This document shows, piece after piece, positions 50,923-59,682 of a DNA stretch of 64,000 bases (its first letter is position 1; each line of letters opens with the position of its first letter). A program made the translations under genes and the position numbers. Where the stretch lies: the NCBI RefSeq assembly GCF_000196235.1, contig NC_008541.1, positions 2,542,001 through 2,606,000 on the forward strand. Direction: 5' to 3'. The notes under the pieces are model-generated. The model was not told the DNA's origin. It was given only the letters and a program-made list of their open reading frames with translations, and ran no database searches. The DNA is from Arthrobacter sp. FB24 (GTDB lineage: Bacteria > Actinomycetota > Actinomycetes > Actinomycetales > Micrococcaceae).

Positions 50923-51501
50923 TCACCGTGCACGGCGCGCCTTGGCTTCCGCCTCGGCCCACGCGCGCTGGGCCGGGGTCAGCGACTGGCTGCCCGGTCC
51001 GGTGGTGGCTATGGCAGCTCCGCTACCGGCCCGCCACGCATGCGTGATGGCCAGCGCCAACGCATCGGCAGCGTCCGCCGGGCGGGGCGGGGCATCCAGG
51101 CGGAGGATCTTGGTGACGAGTTTCGTGACGGCGTCCTTATTGGAGGTTCCGCTGCCGGTGACGGCCGCCTTGACCTCCGACGGGGTGTGCAGGGCGACGG
51201 GGATGCCGCGCCGGGCGGCGGCGGCAATCACCACGCCGGACGCCTGGGCAACCCCCATCACAGTGCTGACGTTCAGCTGGGAGAACACCCGCTCCACGGC
51301 AAGGACGTGGGGTTCGTAGCGGTCCAGCCAGTCGTCGATGGACGTGGCGATCAACAGCAGCCTCTGGTCCAGGCTCTCATCCGGGGACGTTCCCACCACG
51401 CCGACTGCCACCATGGTGGCGCGCCGGTTCTTCTCGACGTCCACGACGCCGATGCCGCAACGGGTGAGGCCCGGGTCGACTCCCAATACTCGGAGGGTCA
51501 A
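50923..51501 (-). CDS. ruvC: Holliday junction endodeoxyribonuclease RuvC
   Basis: Resolves Holliday junctions. In 192 residues: [19 protein letters not shown] carries the first catalytic Asp (residue 7), LAVERVF the Glu, and [15 protein letters not shown] the final two Asp. [19 protein letters not shown] is the DNA-contact helix. Length and layout are normal. Located between yebC and ruvA, all minus strand. Confidence 0.96.
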
Positions 51502-51535
51502 GGCCGGGCCTCAGTTTCACAGCTGGGCTGCGGGA

Positions 51536-52291
51536 TCACTCGGCTTCCAGTGCGGCCTGCACTTCGTCGCTGAGGTCGGCATTACTGTAGACGTTTTGCA
51601 CGTCGTCGAGCTCCTCCAGTGCGTCCACCAGCTTCATGAACTTCTTGGCGGCGTCGAGGTCAAGCGGAACCTCCATCGAAGGAACGAACTCAGCCTCGTC
51701 GGTGTCGTAGTCGATCCCGGCGTCCTTCAGGGCATCGCGGACGGCCTGGAGATCCTTCGGGTCCGAGTGGATCTCGAAGGTTTCGCCGTTGTCCTTGACT
51801 TCCTCGGCACCGGCGTCCAGGACGGCCATCAGGACGTCGTCCTCGCTGAGGCCGTTCTTGGGCAGGGTGACTACGCCCTTGCGGGAGAAGAGGTAGCTGA
51901 CGGAGCCGGGATCGGCGATGGTGCCGCCATTGCGGGAGATGGCGAGGCGGACCTCGGACGCGGCACGGTTCTTGTTGTCCGTGAGGCACTCGATGAGCAA
52001 GGCCGAGCCCTGCGGGCCGCGGCACTCGTACATGATCTCCGTGTAGTCCACGACCTCGCCGGTGAGGCCGGCGCCGCGCTTGATGGCGCGGTCGATGTTG
52101 TCAGCGGGGACCGAGGTCTTCTTGGCCTTCGTGACGGCGAGTTCCAGGCTCGGGTTGCCCGCGAGGTCCGGGCCGCCCATCCGGGCTGCGACTTCGATGT
52201 TCTTGATCAGTTTGGCGAACGACTTTGCCCGGCGGCTATCAAGGATGGCCTTCTTGTGCTTGGTCGTCGCCCATTTGGAGTGGCCTGACAT
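51536..52291 (-). CDS. YebC/PmpR-family protein (TACO1-like)
   Basis: A 251-residue protein. The start [21 protein letters not shown] and the region [20 protein letters not shown] identify the family; [35 protein letters not shown] and the end [17 protein letters not shown] complete it. Family members either regulate transcription (PmpR) or ease translation of polyproline sequences (YebC2/TACO1); which applies here cannot be decided from sequence, though ruvC is the usual neighbour. Starts only 3 bases after pdxT. Confidence 0.96.
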   Translation of the reverse strand: MSGHSKWATTKHKKAILDSRRAKSFAKLIKNIEVAARMGGPDLAGNPSLELAVTKAKKTSVPADNIDRAIKRGAGLTGEVVDYTEIMYECRGPQGSALLIECLTDNKNRAASEVRLAISRNGGTIADPGSVSYLFSRKGVVTLPKNGLSEDDVLMAVLDAGAEEVKDNGETFEIHSDPKDLQAVRDALKDAGIDYDTDEAEFVPSMEVPLDLDAAKKFMKLVDALEELDDVQNVYSNADLSDEVQAALEAE

Positions 52292-52294
52292 GCT

Positions 52295-53005
52295 TTACGC
52301 TTCTCCTCTGATCATTCGAATAAACAGTTCATGCACGCGCTTCTCCCCCGTCACTTCCGGGTGGAAGGAGGTGGCCAGCAGGTGGCCTGAACGCACTGCA
52401 ACAATTCTAGCCGTCCCCTGCAGCGCGGCCGCATGCGAAGCATGCGCCGGATCCGCCGGCTCCACCTGCGCCAGGACCTCCACGCCGGGGCCCACGCGCT
52501 CCACCCAGGGGCCGCGGATGAACACCGCGTGCACCGGGGCGACACCGGAACCGGTGTCACTGAAGCCGAGTCCCTTGAACTCCAGGTCGATTTCGAAGGA
52601 CTCCCGCTGCCGGCCGAAGGCGTTGCGGCGGACGGTGATGTCCAGTCCGCCGAACGTCTGCTGGGGATTGCCGGCCAAGTCCGTGGCGGGGTCCGCGATC
52701 TCGTCGGCGAGCAGGATCATGCCAGCGCACGAGCCGTACACGGGCAGTCCTTCGGCGATGAGCTTCCGCAAGGGGTCCGCGAGCTCGAAGGCCCTGGCCA
52801 GCTTGTCGATCGCGGTTGATTCGCCGCCGGGAATGATCAGGCCGTCGATGCCGTCAAGTTCGGACGGGCGCCTGATCCCGATGCCGGTGGCGCCGGTTGC
52901 TTCTGCGGCGCGCAGGTGCTCCCGGAAGTCGCCCTGGAGGGCCAGGACACCGATTCGCAGGCCCGCACCCGCGCGGGAATAGTCCGTGGAAGGGGGGTTG
53001 GTCAT
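52295..53005 (-). CDS. pdxT: Pyridoxal 5'-phosphate synthase glutaminase subunit PdxT
   Basis: Glutaminase that supplies ammonia to PdxS. After a short N-terminus, [22 protein letters not shown] is the classic start; [14 protein letters not shown] binds glutamine; [15 protein letters not shown] holds the nucleophile Cys; [21 protein letters not shown] has the His-Glu pair. I use ATG 53005, giving 236 residues; an in-frame ATG 53098 would overlap the murT start region. Its partner pdxS is at 61773-62699, with murT-gatD and other genes between. Confidence 0.95.
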   Translation of the reverse strand: MTNPPSTDYSRAGAGLRIGVLALQGDFREHLRAAEATGATGIGIRRPSELDGIDGLIIPGGESTAIDKLARAFELADPLRKLIAEGLPVYGSCAGMILLADEIADPATDLAGNPQQTFGGLDITVRRNAFGRQRESFEIDLEFKGLGFSDTGSGVAPVHAVFIRGPWVERVGPGVEVLAQVEPADPAHASHAAALQGTARIVAVRSGHLLATSFHPEVTGEKRVHELFIRMIRGEA

Positions 53006-53083
53006 CCCATCAGCATAGTGGCCCCCGCGGCCGGAGGCTTGCCGGAACAGGCTGGCCGGCCCGCTTCCATGCCTCGACTGGGA

Positions 53084-53089
53084 TATATT
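53084..53089 (+). promoter_or_regulatory. Candidate -10 box of a leaderless murT transcript
   Basis: TATATT lies 7 bases before the murT ATG at 53097, within a locally AT-rich stretch. Transcription would then start at or next to the ATG, and no ribosome site is seen before it. The -35 is weak (no TTGACA at the proper distance). Leaderless mRNAs are frequent in actinobacteria. Confidence 0.5.
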
Positions 53090-53096
53090 ACAGAGC

Positions 53097-54386
53097 ATGC
53101 TTTACATCAGCGTTCCGCTCGGCAAGCTCGTCCGCCGGGTCTCCCGGCTCAGGGGCGGAGGCTCTGCCCTCCCCGGCCTTGTGGTGGAGAAAATCGACCC
53201 GGGATTCATGCAGCGGACACTGTCCACGCTCCCGTTGGGCGTCGCCGTCGTCAGCGGAACGAACGGCAAGACGACCACTACCAAAATGGTGGTGGAACTG
53301 CTGGAGAGCCAGGGGCTGAAGGTCTTTACGAACCGCACCGGAAGCAACTTCACCCGCGGCGTGGCTGCGGCTTTGCTGGGCGACGTCGACTGGCGGGGCC
53401 GGCTGAAAGCGGACATCGCTGTGCTGGAGCTGGATGAGGCGCACGCCGTCCACTTCGTCAACAGGGTTCCGCCGCGCTACAGCCTGCTGCTCAACGTCCT
53501 TCGCGACCAGCTGGACCGCTTCGGCGAGATCGACAAGACCGCCCAGCTCCTGCAGCACATCGCTTCAAAAACCACCGGAACTGTGGTCCTGAACCGCGAG
53601 GACCCCCGCGTCGCCCGGATCGCCGACACCCTGGACGGACCGGAGGTCCGCTATTTCGGGCTCGACGATTCCTTGCTCAGCACGTTCCCGAACGACGACG
53701 ACCTGCGCGCCGGCCCCGGCAGCCCGCTGCCGGCAATGCCCGAAAAGCCGCACGCCGACGTCGTGCTTCGCCGGGTAGGGACGGACGACGCCGATTTTGA
53801 GTACGACGGCGCCACGGTCACCACCGGGATGAAGCTCCGGGGGGTCTACAACATCTTCAACGCGGCCGCCGCGCTTGCGCTGGCCCGATGCATCGCCGGA
53901 AACGGCGCCACCCCGACGGATCATGACGGCCTGCTCAAGGCCCTGTCACAGGTTGCGCCCGCCTTCGGCCGGGGGGAAAGCCTGGTGGTCGACGGCCTGC
54001 CCCTGGACCTGGTGCTGGTCAAGAACCCCAGCGGTTTCCGCCTGGGCCTGAAGTCCTTCCCGGCCGGAGGCTACGCCACGATGGTGGCCATCAACGACAA
54101 CTATGCTGATGGCCGCGACATGTCCTGGCTTTGGGACGTGGAGTTCGACTCGCTGCGTGAAGGCGGCGTGGACCAGTTGACCGGCTCCCGGGCCTACGAC
54201 ATGGCCCTGCGGCTGCAATACGACGACGTTGCGGTCGGTGCCGTCAATCCGGAGATCGCGCCTGCCCTCGCCGCCTTTATCCAAGGTGCGAAAGGCAAAC
54301 CCAAACGCATCTTCTGCACGTACACCGCAATGCTGGCCATCCGCCGCGAGCTCTCCAAAATCACTACCGTGGAGGTGGTCTCATGA
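53097..54386 (+). CDS. murT: Lipid II isoglutaminyl synthase, MurT subunit
   Basis: Mur-ligase-like subunit that, with GatD, amidates D-Glu in lipid II. In 429 residues: [18 protein letters not shown] is the ATP loop (about 53-62), [12 protein letters not shown] and [17 protein letters not shown] follow, and the C-terminal DUF1727 domain contains [22 protein letters not shown], which carries the Asp of the catalytic triad shared with GatD. Only two Cys are present in the whole protein, neither in a CxxC pair, so the zinc ribbon of the S. aureus enzyme is missing. Overlaps gatD by 4 bases. Confidence 0.94.
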   Translation: MLYISVPLGKLVRRVSRLRGGGSALPGLVVEKIDPGFMQRTLSTLPLGVAVVSGTNGKTTTTKMVVELLESQGLKVFTNRTGSNFTRGVAAALLGDVDWRGRLKADIAVLELDEAHAVHFVNRVPPRYSLLLNVLRDQLDRFGEIDKTAQLLQHIASKTTGTVVLNREDPRVARIADTLDGPEVRYFGLDDSLLSTFPNDDDLRAGPGSPLPAMPEKPHADVVLRRVGTDDADFEYDGATVTTGMKLRGVYNIFNAAAALALARCIAGNGATPTDHDGLLKALSQVAPAFGRGESLVVDGLPLDLVLVKNPSGFRLGLKSFPAGGYATMVAINDNYADGRDMSWLWDVEFDSLREGGVDQLTGSRAYDMALRLQYDDVAVGAVNPEIAPALAAFIQGAKGKPKRIFCTYTAMLAIRRELSKITTVEVVS

Positions 54387-55105
54387 GCAAGGGAACCATC
54401 CGTGTCCTGCAGCTGTACCCGCGCGACATGAACATCTACGGCGACTGGGGCAACGCGCTGGTACTCCAGCAGCGCCTGCGCTGGCACGGCTACACCCCGG
54501 AACTCCTCGAATACAACGTCGGCGACGAATTCCCTGCCGGCGTCGACCTGATCGTGGGCGGAGGCGGCCAGGACAGCGGCCAGCTGGTCATCCAGGACGA
54601 CCTGCTCTCCCGCGAATCGACGCTGAAGGAACTGGCCGAAGCCGGGACGCCCATGCTGCTCATTTGCGGGATGTACCAGCTCTTCGGAAAGTTCTTCAAA
54701 ACCCGCACGGGATCGGTCATTCCCGGCATCGGCGTGTTGGATGTGGAAACCCACGGAACCGACGAACGCCTGATCGGGAACGTTACGGTGTCTTCTCCCG
54801 AGTTCGGCGACGTCCTCGGCTACGAAAACCACAGCGGACAGACGACGCTCGGCCCCGGAGTGCGGCCCCTTGGCAGTACCCCCAAGGGCATCGGCAATAA
54901 CAGCAAGGACGGTCAGGAAGGGGCGCGTTACCGGAACATCGTGGCCAGCTACCTCCACGGCTCGCTCCTGCCGAAAAACCCTGCCATTGCCGACTTCCTG
55001 ATCCGCACCGCCGTCGAACGCAAATACGGCAGCTTCACGCCGGGTGCGCCGGATGACCGCTACGCCGTGATGGCGCGTGAACACGCCGCACGGCGGCCAC
55101 GCTAG
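54383..55105 (+). CDS. gatD: Lipid II isoglutaminyl synthase, glutaminase subunit GatD
   Basis: Glutamine amidotransferase that passes ammonia to MurT. The 240-residue protein starts with LQLYPRDMNIYGDWGNALVL, has DLIVGGGGQDSGQ around 64-73, the nucleophile Cys at about 95 in LLICGMYQLFG, GFENHSGQT-type segment (here YENHSGQTTLG) and the catalytic His in VASYLHGSLLPKNP. All family residues look intact. The ATGA overlap with murT indicates joint translation and a 1:1 complex. Amidation is needed for peptidoglycan cross-linking in many Gram-positives. Confidence 0.95.
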   Translation: MSKGTIRVLQLYPRDMNIYGDWGNALVLQQRLRWHGYTPELLEYNVGDEFPAGVDLIVGGGGQDSGQLVIQDDLLSRESTLKELAEAGTPMLLICGMYQLFGKFFKTRTGSVIPGIGVLDVETHGTDERLIGNVTVSSPEFGDVLGYENHSGQTTLGPGVRPLGSTPKGIGNNSKDGQEGARYRNIVASYLHGSLLPKNPAIADFLIRTAVERKYGSFTPGAPDDRYAVMAREHAARRPR

Positions 55106-55200
55106 GGGTGCCGGCCGGTTCGCGTCCGCCTGCCTTTCCGCCCCGAACGCCGGTGACGCTTTGTGACCGGCAGCAAACCGGTCCGTGGGAAACTGGTCCC

Positions 55201-55704
55201 ATGGACACCGCAGCTGCCAGCTTCCCGGAACACCTCCGCAATCCGTCCCATCCCCGCGATCCAGGGGACGCGTGGGTCGAAGGCGCAATGGGCAAGTTCT
55301 GGGGCCGCTTCGGATCGGCAGGCCTCCTGGTGCAGGATCCCGCCAAAGGCATCCTGCTGCAGCACCGGGCCACCTGGAGCCACCACGGCGGCACCTGGGG
55401 TCTGCCCGGCGGGGCACTGCACCAGGGCGAAGACGCCATTACGGGCGCCCTGCGCGAAGCCCACGAAGAAGCGGCCGTGCCACCGGACAACGTCCGCGTC
55501 CTCTTCACGTCCGTGTTCGATGTCGGATACTGGTCGTACACCACCGTGGCGGTGCGCGTGGTGGAATCCTTCGAACCGGCTATCAACGATCCGGAGAGCA
55601 TCGAGCTGAAGTGGGTCCCGGCCGGTTCCGTTGAAGACAGGGAACTCCACCCGGCGTTCGCCTCGGCCTGGCCTCAGCTGTGGCGCCGGCTGGCGCACCC
55701 TTAG
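55201..55704 (+). CDS. Nudix hydrolase
   Basis: A 167-residue Nudix-fold protein. The box LPGGALHQGEDAITGALREAHEEAAV (described here around Gly-x5-Glu-x7-Arg-Glu-x-x-Glu-Glu) has Ala in place of the last conserved Gly, which does not rule out activity. Substrate could be a nucleotide or sugar-nucleotide pyrophosphate; not assignable. ATG 55201 begins the conserved part; the frame upstream is open to 55108 but lacks a ribosome site. It lies 95 bases after gatD on the same strand, maybe in one transcript. Confidence 0.88.
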   Translation: MDTAAASFPEHLRNPSHPRDPGDAWVEGAMGKFWGRFGSAGLLVQDPAKGILLQHRATWSHHGGTWGLPGGALHQGEDAITGALREAHEEAAVPPDNVRVLFTSVFDVGYWSYTTVAVRVVESFEPAINDPESIELKWVPAGSVEDRELHPAFASAWPQLWRRLAHP

Positions 55705-55827
55705 TGATCCGCTGACTGATTCTCTGCCTGGTACCCTGAATGGTTTCTCTGACGGCGTAGCACTGGCCGGAGTAGTGGCGCGGGCATAGCCGTTGACATA
55801 GGTAGGCACCATGTCAGGAGGCACACC

Positions 55828-56808
55828 ATGGCGGCAGCCAGCAGCGGGATCAACGGAGCCGACACTATTGAAGACCCGCTGGATTCCTATTCCGCAACAG
55901 TCATCCGCGTCGCGGAAACCGTCACCCCGCACGTAGCCGCCGTCGAAATGGCCGGCACGGGCCGCAACGGCGGATACCGGGTTGGCGCGGGGTCGGCCGT
56001 CCTGTTCACCTCCGACGGCTACCTGGTGACCAACGCGCATGTGGTGGGCTCCGCGGGAAAGGGGCACGCGGTGTTTGCCGACGGCACCCGGACGGCTGTT
56101 GAAGTGGTGGGTGCCGATCCCCTGTCCGACCTCGCTGTTGTCCACGGCAAAGCACCCATGGTCCGGCCGGCCGAATTCGGCGACGCCGAACTCCTCAAGG
56201 TCGGGCAGCTGGTGATCGCTGTCGGTAATCCGCTGGGACTCTCGGGCTCCGTGACCGCAGGGGTGGTCAGCGGCCTCGGCCGTTCCATCCCGGTGTGGTC
56301 GGGACGCAACCGGCGCGTGATCGAGGACGTCATCCAGACCGACGCCGCGCTTAATCCCGGCAACTCCGGAGGGGCCCTGGCCGACGCACGGGGCAGGATC
56401 GTGGGCATTAACACGGCGGTCGCAGGAGCGGGACTGGGTTTGGCGATTCCTATCAACGCGACGTCACGCCGGATTATCGCCTCCCTCCTCTCCGACGGGC
56501 GGGTCCGGCGCGCTTACCTGGGACTCGTGAACACTCCCGTTCAACTTCCGGTCAGCTCGGTGGTCCGCACCGGCCACCGGGATGGGCTGCTGGTTGTCGA
56601 AGTGCTTCCCGGATCACCTGCCGAACGGGCGGGCCTCCGCGCCGGGGACGTGCTGTTGAGCGTGGGGCGGAAATCCGTTTCGAACGCGGAAAGCCTCCAG
56701 AAGCTGCTGTTCTCGGAGGCCATCGGGGCACCATTGGACATTTCGGCGCTCCGCGATGGAAAAGAATTCCACGTTGTGGCCGTACCGGAGGAAATGAGCG
56801 CCCCGTAA
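55828..56808 (+). CDS. HtrA-like (S1C) serine protease with PDZ domain, no signal peptide
   Basis: A 326-residue trypsin-like protease. Catalytic His is in YLVTNAHVVGS (about 72), Asp in DPLSDLAVVHG (about 100), Ser in NPGNSGGALADARG (about 175). A PDZ domain follows from about 225, with LPVSSVVRTGHRDGLLVVEVLPGSPAERAGLRAGDVLL (split here) as its core. There is no signal peptide or membrane helix at the N-terminus (residues 1-40 are polar), which is atypical for HtrA and suggests cytoplasmic action. AGGAGG lies 6 bases before ATG. It probably removes damaged proteins; function is inferred from the family. Confidence 0.92.
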   Translation: MAAASSGINGADTIEDPLDSYSATVIRVAETVTPHVAAVEMAGTGRNGGYRVGAGSAVLFTSDGYLVTNAHVVGSAGKGHAVFADGTRTAVEVVGADPLSDLAVVHGKAPMVRPAEFGDAELLKVGQLVIAVGNPLGLSGSVTAGVVSGLGRSIPVWSGRNRRVIEDVIQTDAALNPGNSGGALADARGRIVGINTAVAGAGLGLAIPINATSRRIIASLLSDGRVRRAYLGLVNTPVQLPVSSVVRTGHRDGLLVVEVLPGSPAERAGLRAGDVLLSVGRKSVSNAESLQKLLFSEAIGAPLDISALRDGKEFHVVAVPEEMSAP

Positions 56809-57406
56809 CATTACGGGTGATTGACGACCCCGCCCGAGCCGAATGGGCCGTGCGGCGCGCAAACACATCAGGGGCGCGTTGAAAACGTGTCCCAAGTCGA
56901 CGATATCGCAGTTTCGAAAGTAATAAACCCCTGCTCCTATTCGGGTCCCGGCCGTCGCGCTATCGTTGTTCGTGAACACACCCTCCACCCACATGGACGT
57001 GGCGGACCGGTGTTGTTCCGGCACTACAGGCCGGCCACCGGACACCGTTACCGGAGCCGGGATTGTGGATATTGGGGTAGGCACGGGGGGTGCCCTCATA
57101 TCGTTATCCGTGCGATTCACTTCACGCACCGTGGGGCACGGAGGTTCCCAAAAGCGGCAGGGGCTCTGCGCCACCGCTTTGAATCCGGCCACTGCAAAAA
57201 TGGGGCATTGCGCCGATTCACGGAGCGCATATCCGCGAAAATTTGGGGCCACTAACCGCAGGCAAACGTCCGACTGGAATCGTATATCCGGCGCGGCCGG
57301 CAGCATGGCACGCTGGAACCCACACTGATCCACGACGGGTGATTCCAGCTGCCCGGGACAGCCTGCGGCCTATACCTGGGAATGAACCACAAGATAGGAA
57401 GATCTC
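56809..57406. other. About 600 bp without a recognisable gene
   Basis: Between the HtrA-like gene and a small secreted protein gene. Open frames of 100-240 codons cross it on both strands, but none has a ribosome site with a plausible product, and base usage is less GC-rich than in the neighbours (for example, around 56915-56950 and 57220-57260). It has no obvious direct repeat or tRNA-like element. It may hold a large promoter region, a degenerated gene or an RNA; I see nothing decisive. Confidence 0.5.
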
Positions 57407-57712
57407 ATGAAGAGGTCAATGGGATTGCTCGCATCCACCCTGCTGGCCGCAGGACTTGGTATCGGGGGGACGGCAATGGCTGCCGGACCTGCCGCAGCGG
57501 ATACGGGACTGCAGTCCGTCACGATTTCGGCTGAGAACTACCAGAGCTACACGGACCACAAGAGGGACGATGACAAGCGGGACTGGCGTCATGACCGCAG
57601 GTGGTGTGAGCGGAACGGCTACTGGCACCACCACAGGGGTGACAGGGACCATAGGGGTGGCTGGCACTTCCACAGCTACTGTGACGACGACCATCGGCGC
57701 GGCCGCCACTAG
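57407..57712 (+). CDS. Small secreted His/Asp/Arg-rich protein
   Basis: A 101-residue protein with a Sec signal peptide: basic start (MKRSMG), hydrophobic core LLASTLLAAGLGIGGTAMA and a likely cleavage site near 25-31 (AMA or AAA). The mature part of about 70 residues is highly charged, with about ten His, numerous Asp and Arg and two Cys (near 68 and 93) that may form a disulfide outside the cell. Repeated WH/HH/HRG/DH patterns hint at metal or polyanion binding, but I recognise no domain. A good ATAGGAAG site lies before the ATG. The upstream 600 bp is empty. Confidence 0.8.
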   Translation: MKRSMGLLASTLLAAGLGIGGTAMAAGPAAADTGLQSVTISAENYQSYTDHKRDDDKRDWRHDRRWCERNGYWHHHRGDRDHRGGWHFHSYCDDDHRRGRH

Positions 57713-57854
57713 GTTGCCAACCGTCGCCTGACCGACCGGTCCTGGGCGACAAGGAGGGGCATCGCTTCCGGCGGTGCCCCTCCTCCGCCATTCATCGCTC
57801 CGTTCGCCGCGGCAACGCCTTCCCGCGCAACCGATCCAATGCCAGAGTCAGTAC

Positions 57855-58289
57855 ATGGACACCTGGGAACGAGAGGCCGCCGGCGTCATCAGTTTTCCCT
57901 CCGGCCGGCGCATCCGCGGCCGTGCACTGCGGCGTCCGCTCCCGGCGGGTCCGTTACCCGATTTCGCCGTCTACTTGCTCGGCAACCGGCCGGCTCCAAC
58001 GGCATGGGAACAGCGGTGGGTGCGCTGGCCGGACTTCTGGCTGCCGGCAAACACAAATGACGCCATGGATGCCCTGCGGGAGGCCTGGGACCGGGCAGAA
58101 TCGGAGCGAGTTGAAATCGCCTGCCTGGGCGGCCACGGCAGGACGGGCACGGCCCTTGCCTGCATCGCCGTTATGGACGGCGTTCCCCCGGAAAAGGCAG
58201 TATCTTTCGTCCGGGATCACTACGGTCCGGCCGTGGAAACACCCTGGCAGGACTGGTACGTCAGGCATGTTGCCGGCCGGATCAAGTGA
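57855..58289 (+). CDS. Dual-specificity/tyrosine phosphatase-like protein
   Basis: A 145-residue protein with the C-x5-R active site, in EIACLGGHGRTGTALACIA (Cys near 92, Arg near 98), followed by an A/V-rich helix as in dual-specificity phosphatases. The conserved general-acid Asp may be in WVRWPDFWLP (about 58-65). It is shorter than typical PTPs. Start ATG 57855 (MDTWEREAAG) is favoured; the open frame upstream to 57774 has no ribosome site. Substrates are unknown. It lies tail to tail with the CapA gene, 36 bases apart. Confidence 0.82.
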   Translation: MDTWEREAAGVISFPSGRRIRGRALRRPLPAGPLPDFAVYLLGNRPAPTAWEQRWVRWPDFWLPANTNDAMDALREAWDRAESERVEIACLGGHGRTGTALACIAVMDGVPPEKAVSFVRDHYGPAVETPWQDWYVRHVAGRIK

Positions 58290-58325
58290 CCCGCTGCCCG
58301 TTTCACAGATCCGACGCCGCCGTCG

Positions 58326-59600
58326 TCACCGCTCCCCGGAAATGAGCAGTTCCCGGGCACCCGCCGCGGCGGCTCCCATGGATTCCACCACCGTCCGGGT
58401 CCTCAACCGCGTGGCAGCGTCCGCTTCGGCGCCGGCGCACGGTCCCTGCGGCGCATCGGCAGCCACGGAACACCAGCGGTAAGGGTCGCGGACGATCACC
58501 GACGGCACCCACGCCAGGTCCGATGCCTGCCATTTTCCGGCTGCATCCTGGCTGAACTGCGCCCGTACCAGCAGCCCCTCGTTGTTCACCACATACCAGG
58601 GGGACAGTTCGGTGATGCCGTTGCCCAGCCCGTAAACGATCCACGTGCCTTTGTAGTTTTCAATGGGCAGCACGGAGTGTGTGTGGTGGCCATAAATCAT
58701 CGTGAACTCGCCGCTGTCAACCAGGGCATGGGCCGTGTCCTGCTGCTGGGCGTTCGGGACGCTGGCATATTCGTCACCGGCGTGCATGACTCCAAGGACG
58801 ATGTCCGCACCGAGCGCCCTGGCCTTCTTCGCTTTGGCAATCATGGCCGGCGCATCAAGCATGTCCACCTGCCAGGCCTGCTCGGGGTACTGGCCGTTCA
58901 GGCCGTAGGCAGCTTCGATCACCGCTATCCTGGCGGCATCGGTCTGCAGGATCAGGATGCCCTGCGAATCGGCCTCGGTCCGGTAGGAGCCCGTGTGTTG
59001 CAGGCCGGCGGCATCCAGCGCGTCGAGGGTCCGGACGAGGCCGCTGGTCCCTTGGTCGATGGTGTGGTTGCTGGCTGTGGTACAGGCCTGGTAGCCAACG
59101 TCCTTCGACGCCGTGACGATCTGCGGCGGCACGTTGAACGAGGGATAGGCCGAGAAGGGACCCCCCGGTTCGGCGACCGGAGTCTCCTGGTGGCAGATGG
59201 CGAGGTCGCTTGCCCCGATGTACTCCCGCTGGCCTTCGAGCAACGGGGTGAAGTCCAACCCGGGTTTTCCGAGCGCCGCAGCGTCGGCACGTGCCTGGTC
59301 CCACAACTGGGCATGCACCAGCATGTCTCCGGTCACCAGAACGGACACGCAGCGGACCGCAGCGCACACCGGGCCCTTGCCCGGGGTCGGCTCCGGGGAA
59401 GGGGCCGGCACCTCCGGTGCAGCTGAAGACGGCGGTGCGGAGGCCGCCGTCGTGCTCGCCGCTTCGGCTGAACGCTGCCCGGCGCCTTGTTCAGCCAAGA
59501 CACCGCACGACGACAGGCTCAGCAGCAGGGCGGCAGCGGCCAACGCCGCGACTCCCCGGCCCGCGGTTGATTTTCGGTAGCATCCTGGCGACTCCCCCAT
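58326..59600 (-). CDS. CapA-family putative lipoprotein (metallophosphoesterase-like)
   Basis: A protein of about 424 residues starting MGESPGCYRKSTAGRG, with a lipoprotein signal (hydrophobic AALAAAALLLSLSSC, lipobox LSSC), a Ser/Pro/Ala-rich linker and a CapA/PGA-cap domain (from about 75). Motifs in order: VLVTGDMLVH, ASDLAICHQETPV, TTASNHTIDQG, GVMHAGDEYAS and YGHHTHSVLPIENYKG, which are the metal-site residues of the calcineurin-like fold. Such proteins relate to polyglutamate capsule synthesis, but no capB/capC is here. Start is uncertain (frame open to 59690); ATG 59600 has AGGA upstream. Divergent from the M3 peptidase gene. Confidence 0.85.
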   Translation of the reverse strand: MGESPGCYRKSTAGRGVAALAAAALLLSLSSCGVLAEQGAGQRSAEAASTTAASAPPSSAAPEVPAPSPEPTPGKGPVCAAVRCVSVLVTGDMLVHAQLWDQARADAAALGKPGLDFTPLLEGQREYIGASDLAICHQETPVAEPGGPFSAYPSFNVPPQIVTASKDVGYQACTTASNHTIDQGTSGLVRTLDALDAAGLQHTGSYRTEADSQGILILQTDAARIAVIEAAYGLNGQYPEQAWQVDMLDAPAMIAKAKKARALGADIVLGVMHAGDEYASVPNAQQQDTAHALVDSGEFTMIYGHHTHSVLPIENYKGTWIVYGLGNGITELSPWYVVNNEGLLVRAQFSQDAAGKWQASDLAWVPSVIVRDPYRWCSVAADAPQGPCAGAEADAATRLRTRTVVESMGAAAAGARELLISGER

Positions 59601-59682
59601 GGGCGCCATCCTATGGCGGGCCGTCCCGGAATCCCGAATAATCACCATTGAGAACCGCCCGGTTACATGAAAGGGTTGCTTC

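Noticed and set aside
55793..55798. Perfect TTGACA box before the HtrA-like gene
   Set aside because: No -10 at 16-18 bases downstream; the ribosome site and start codon occupy that place.
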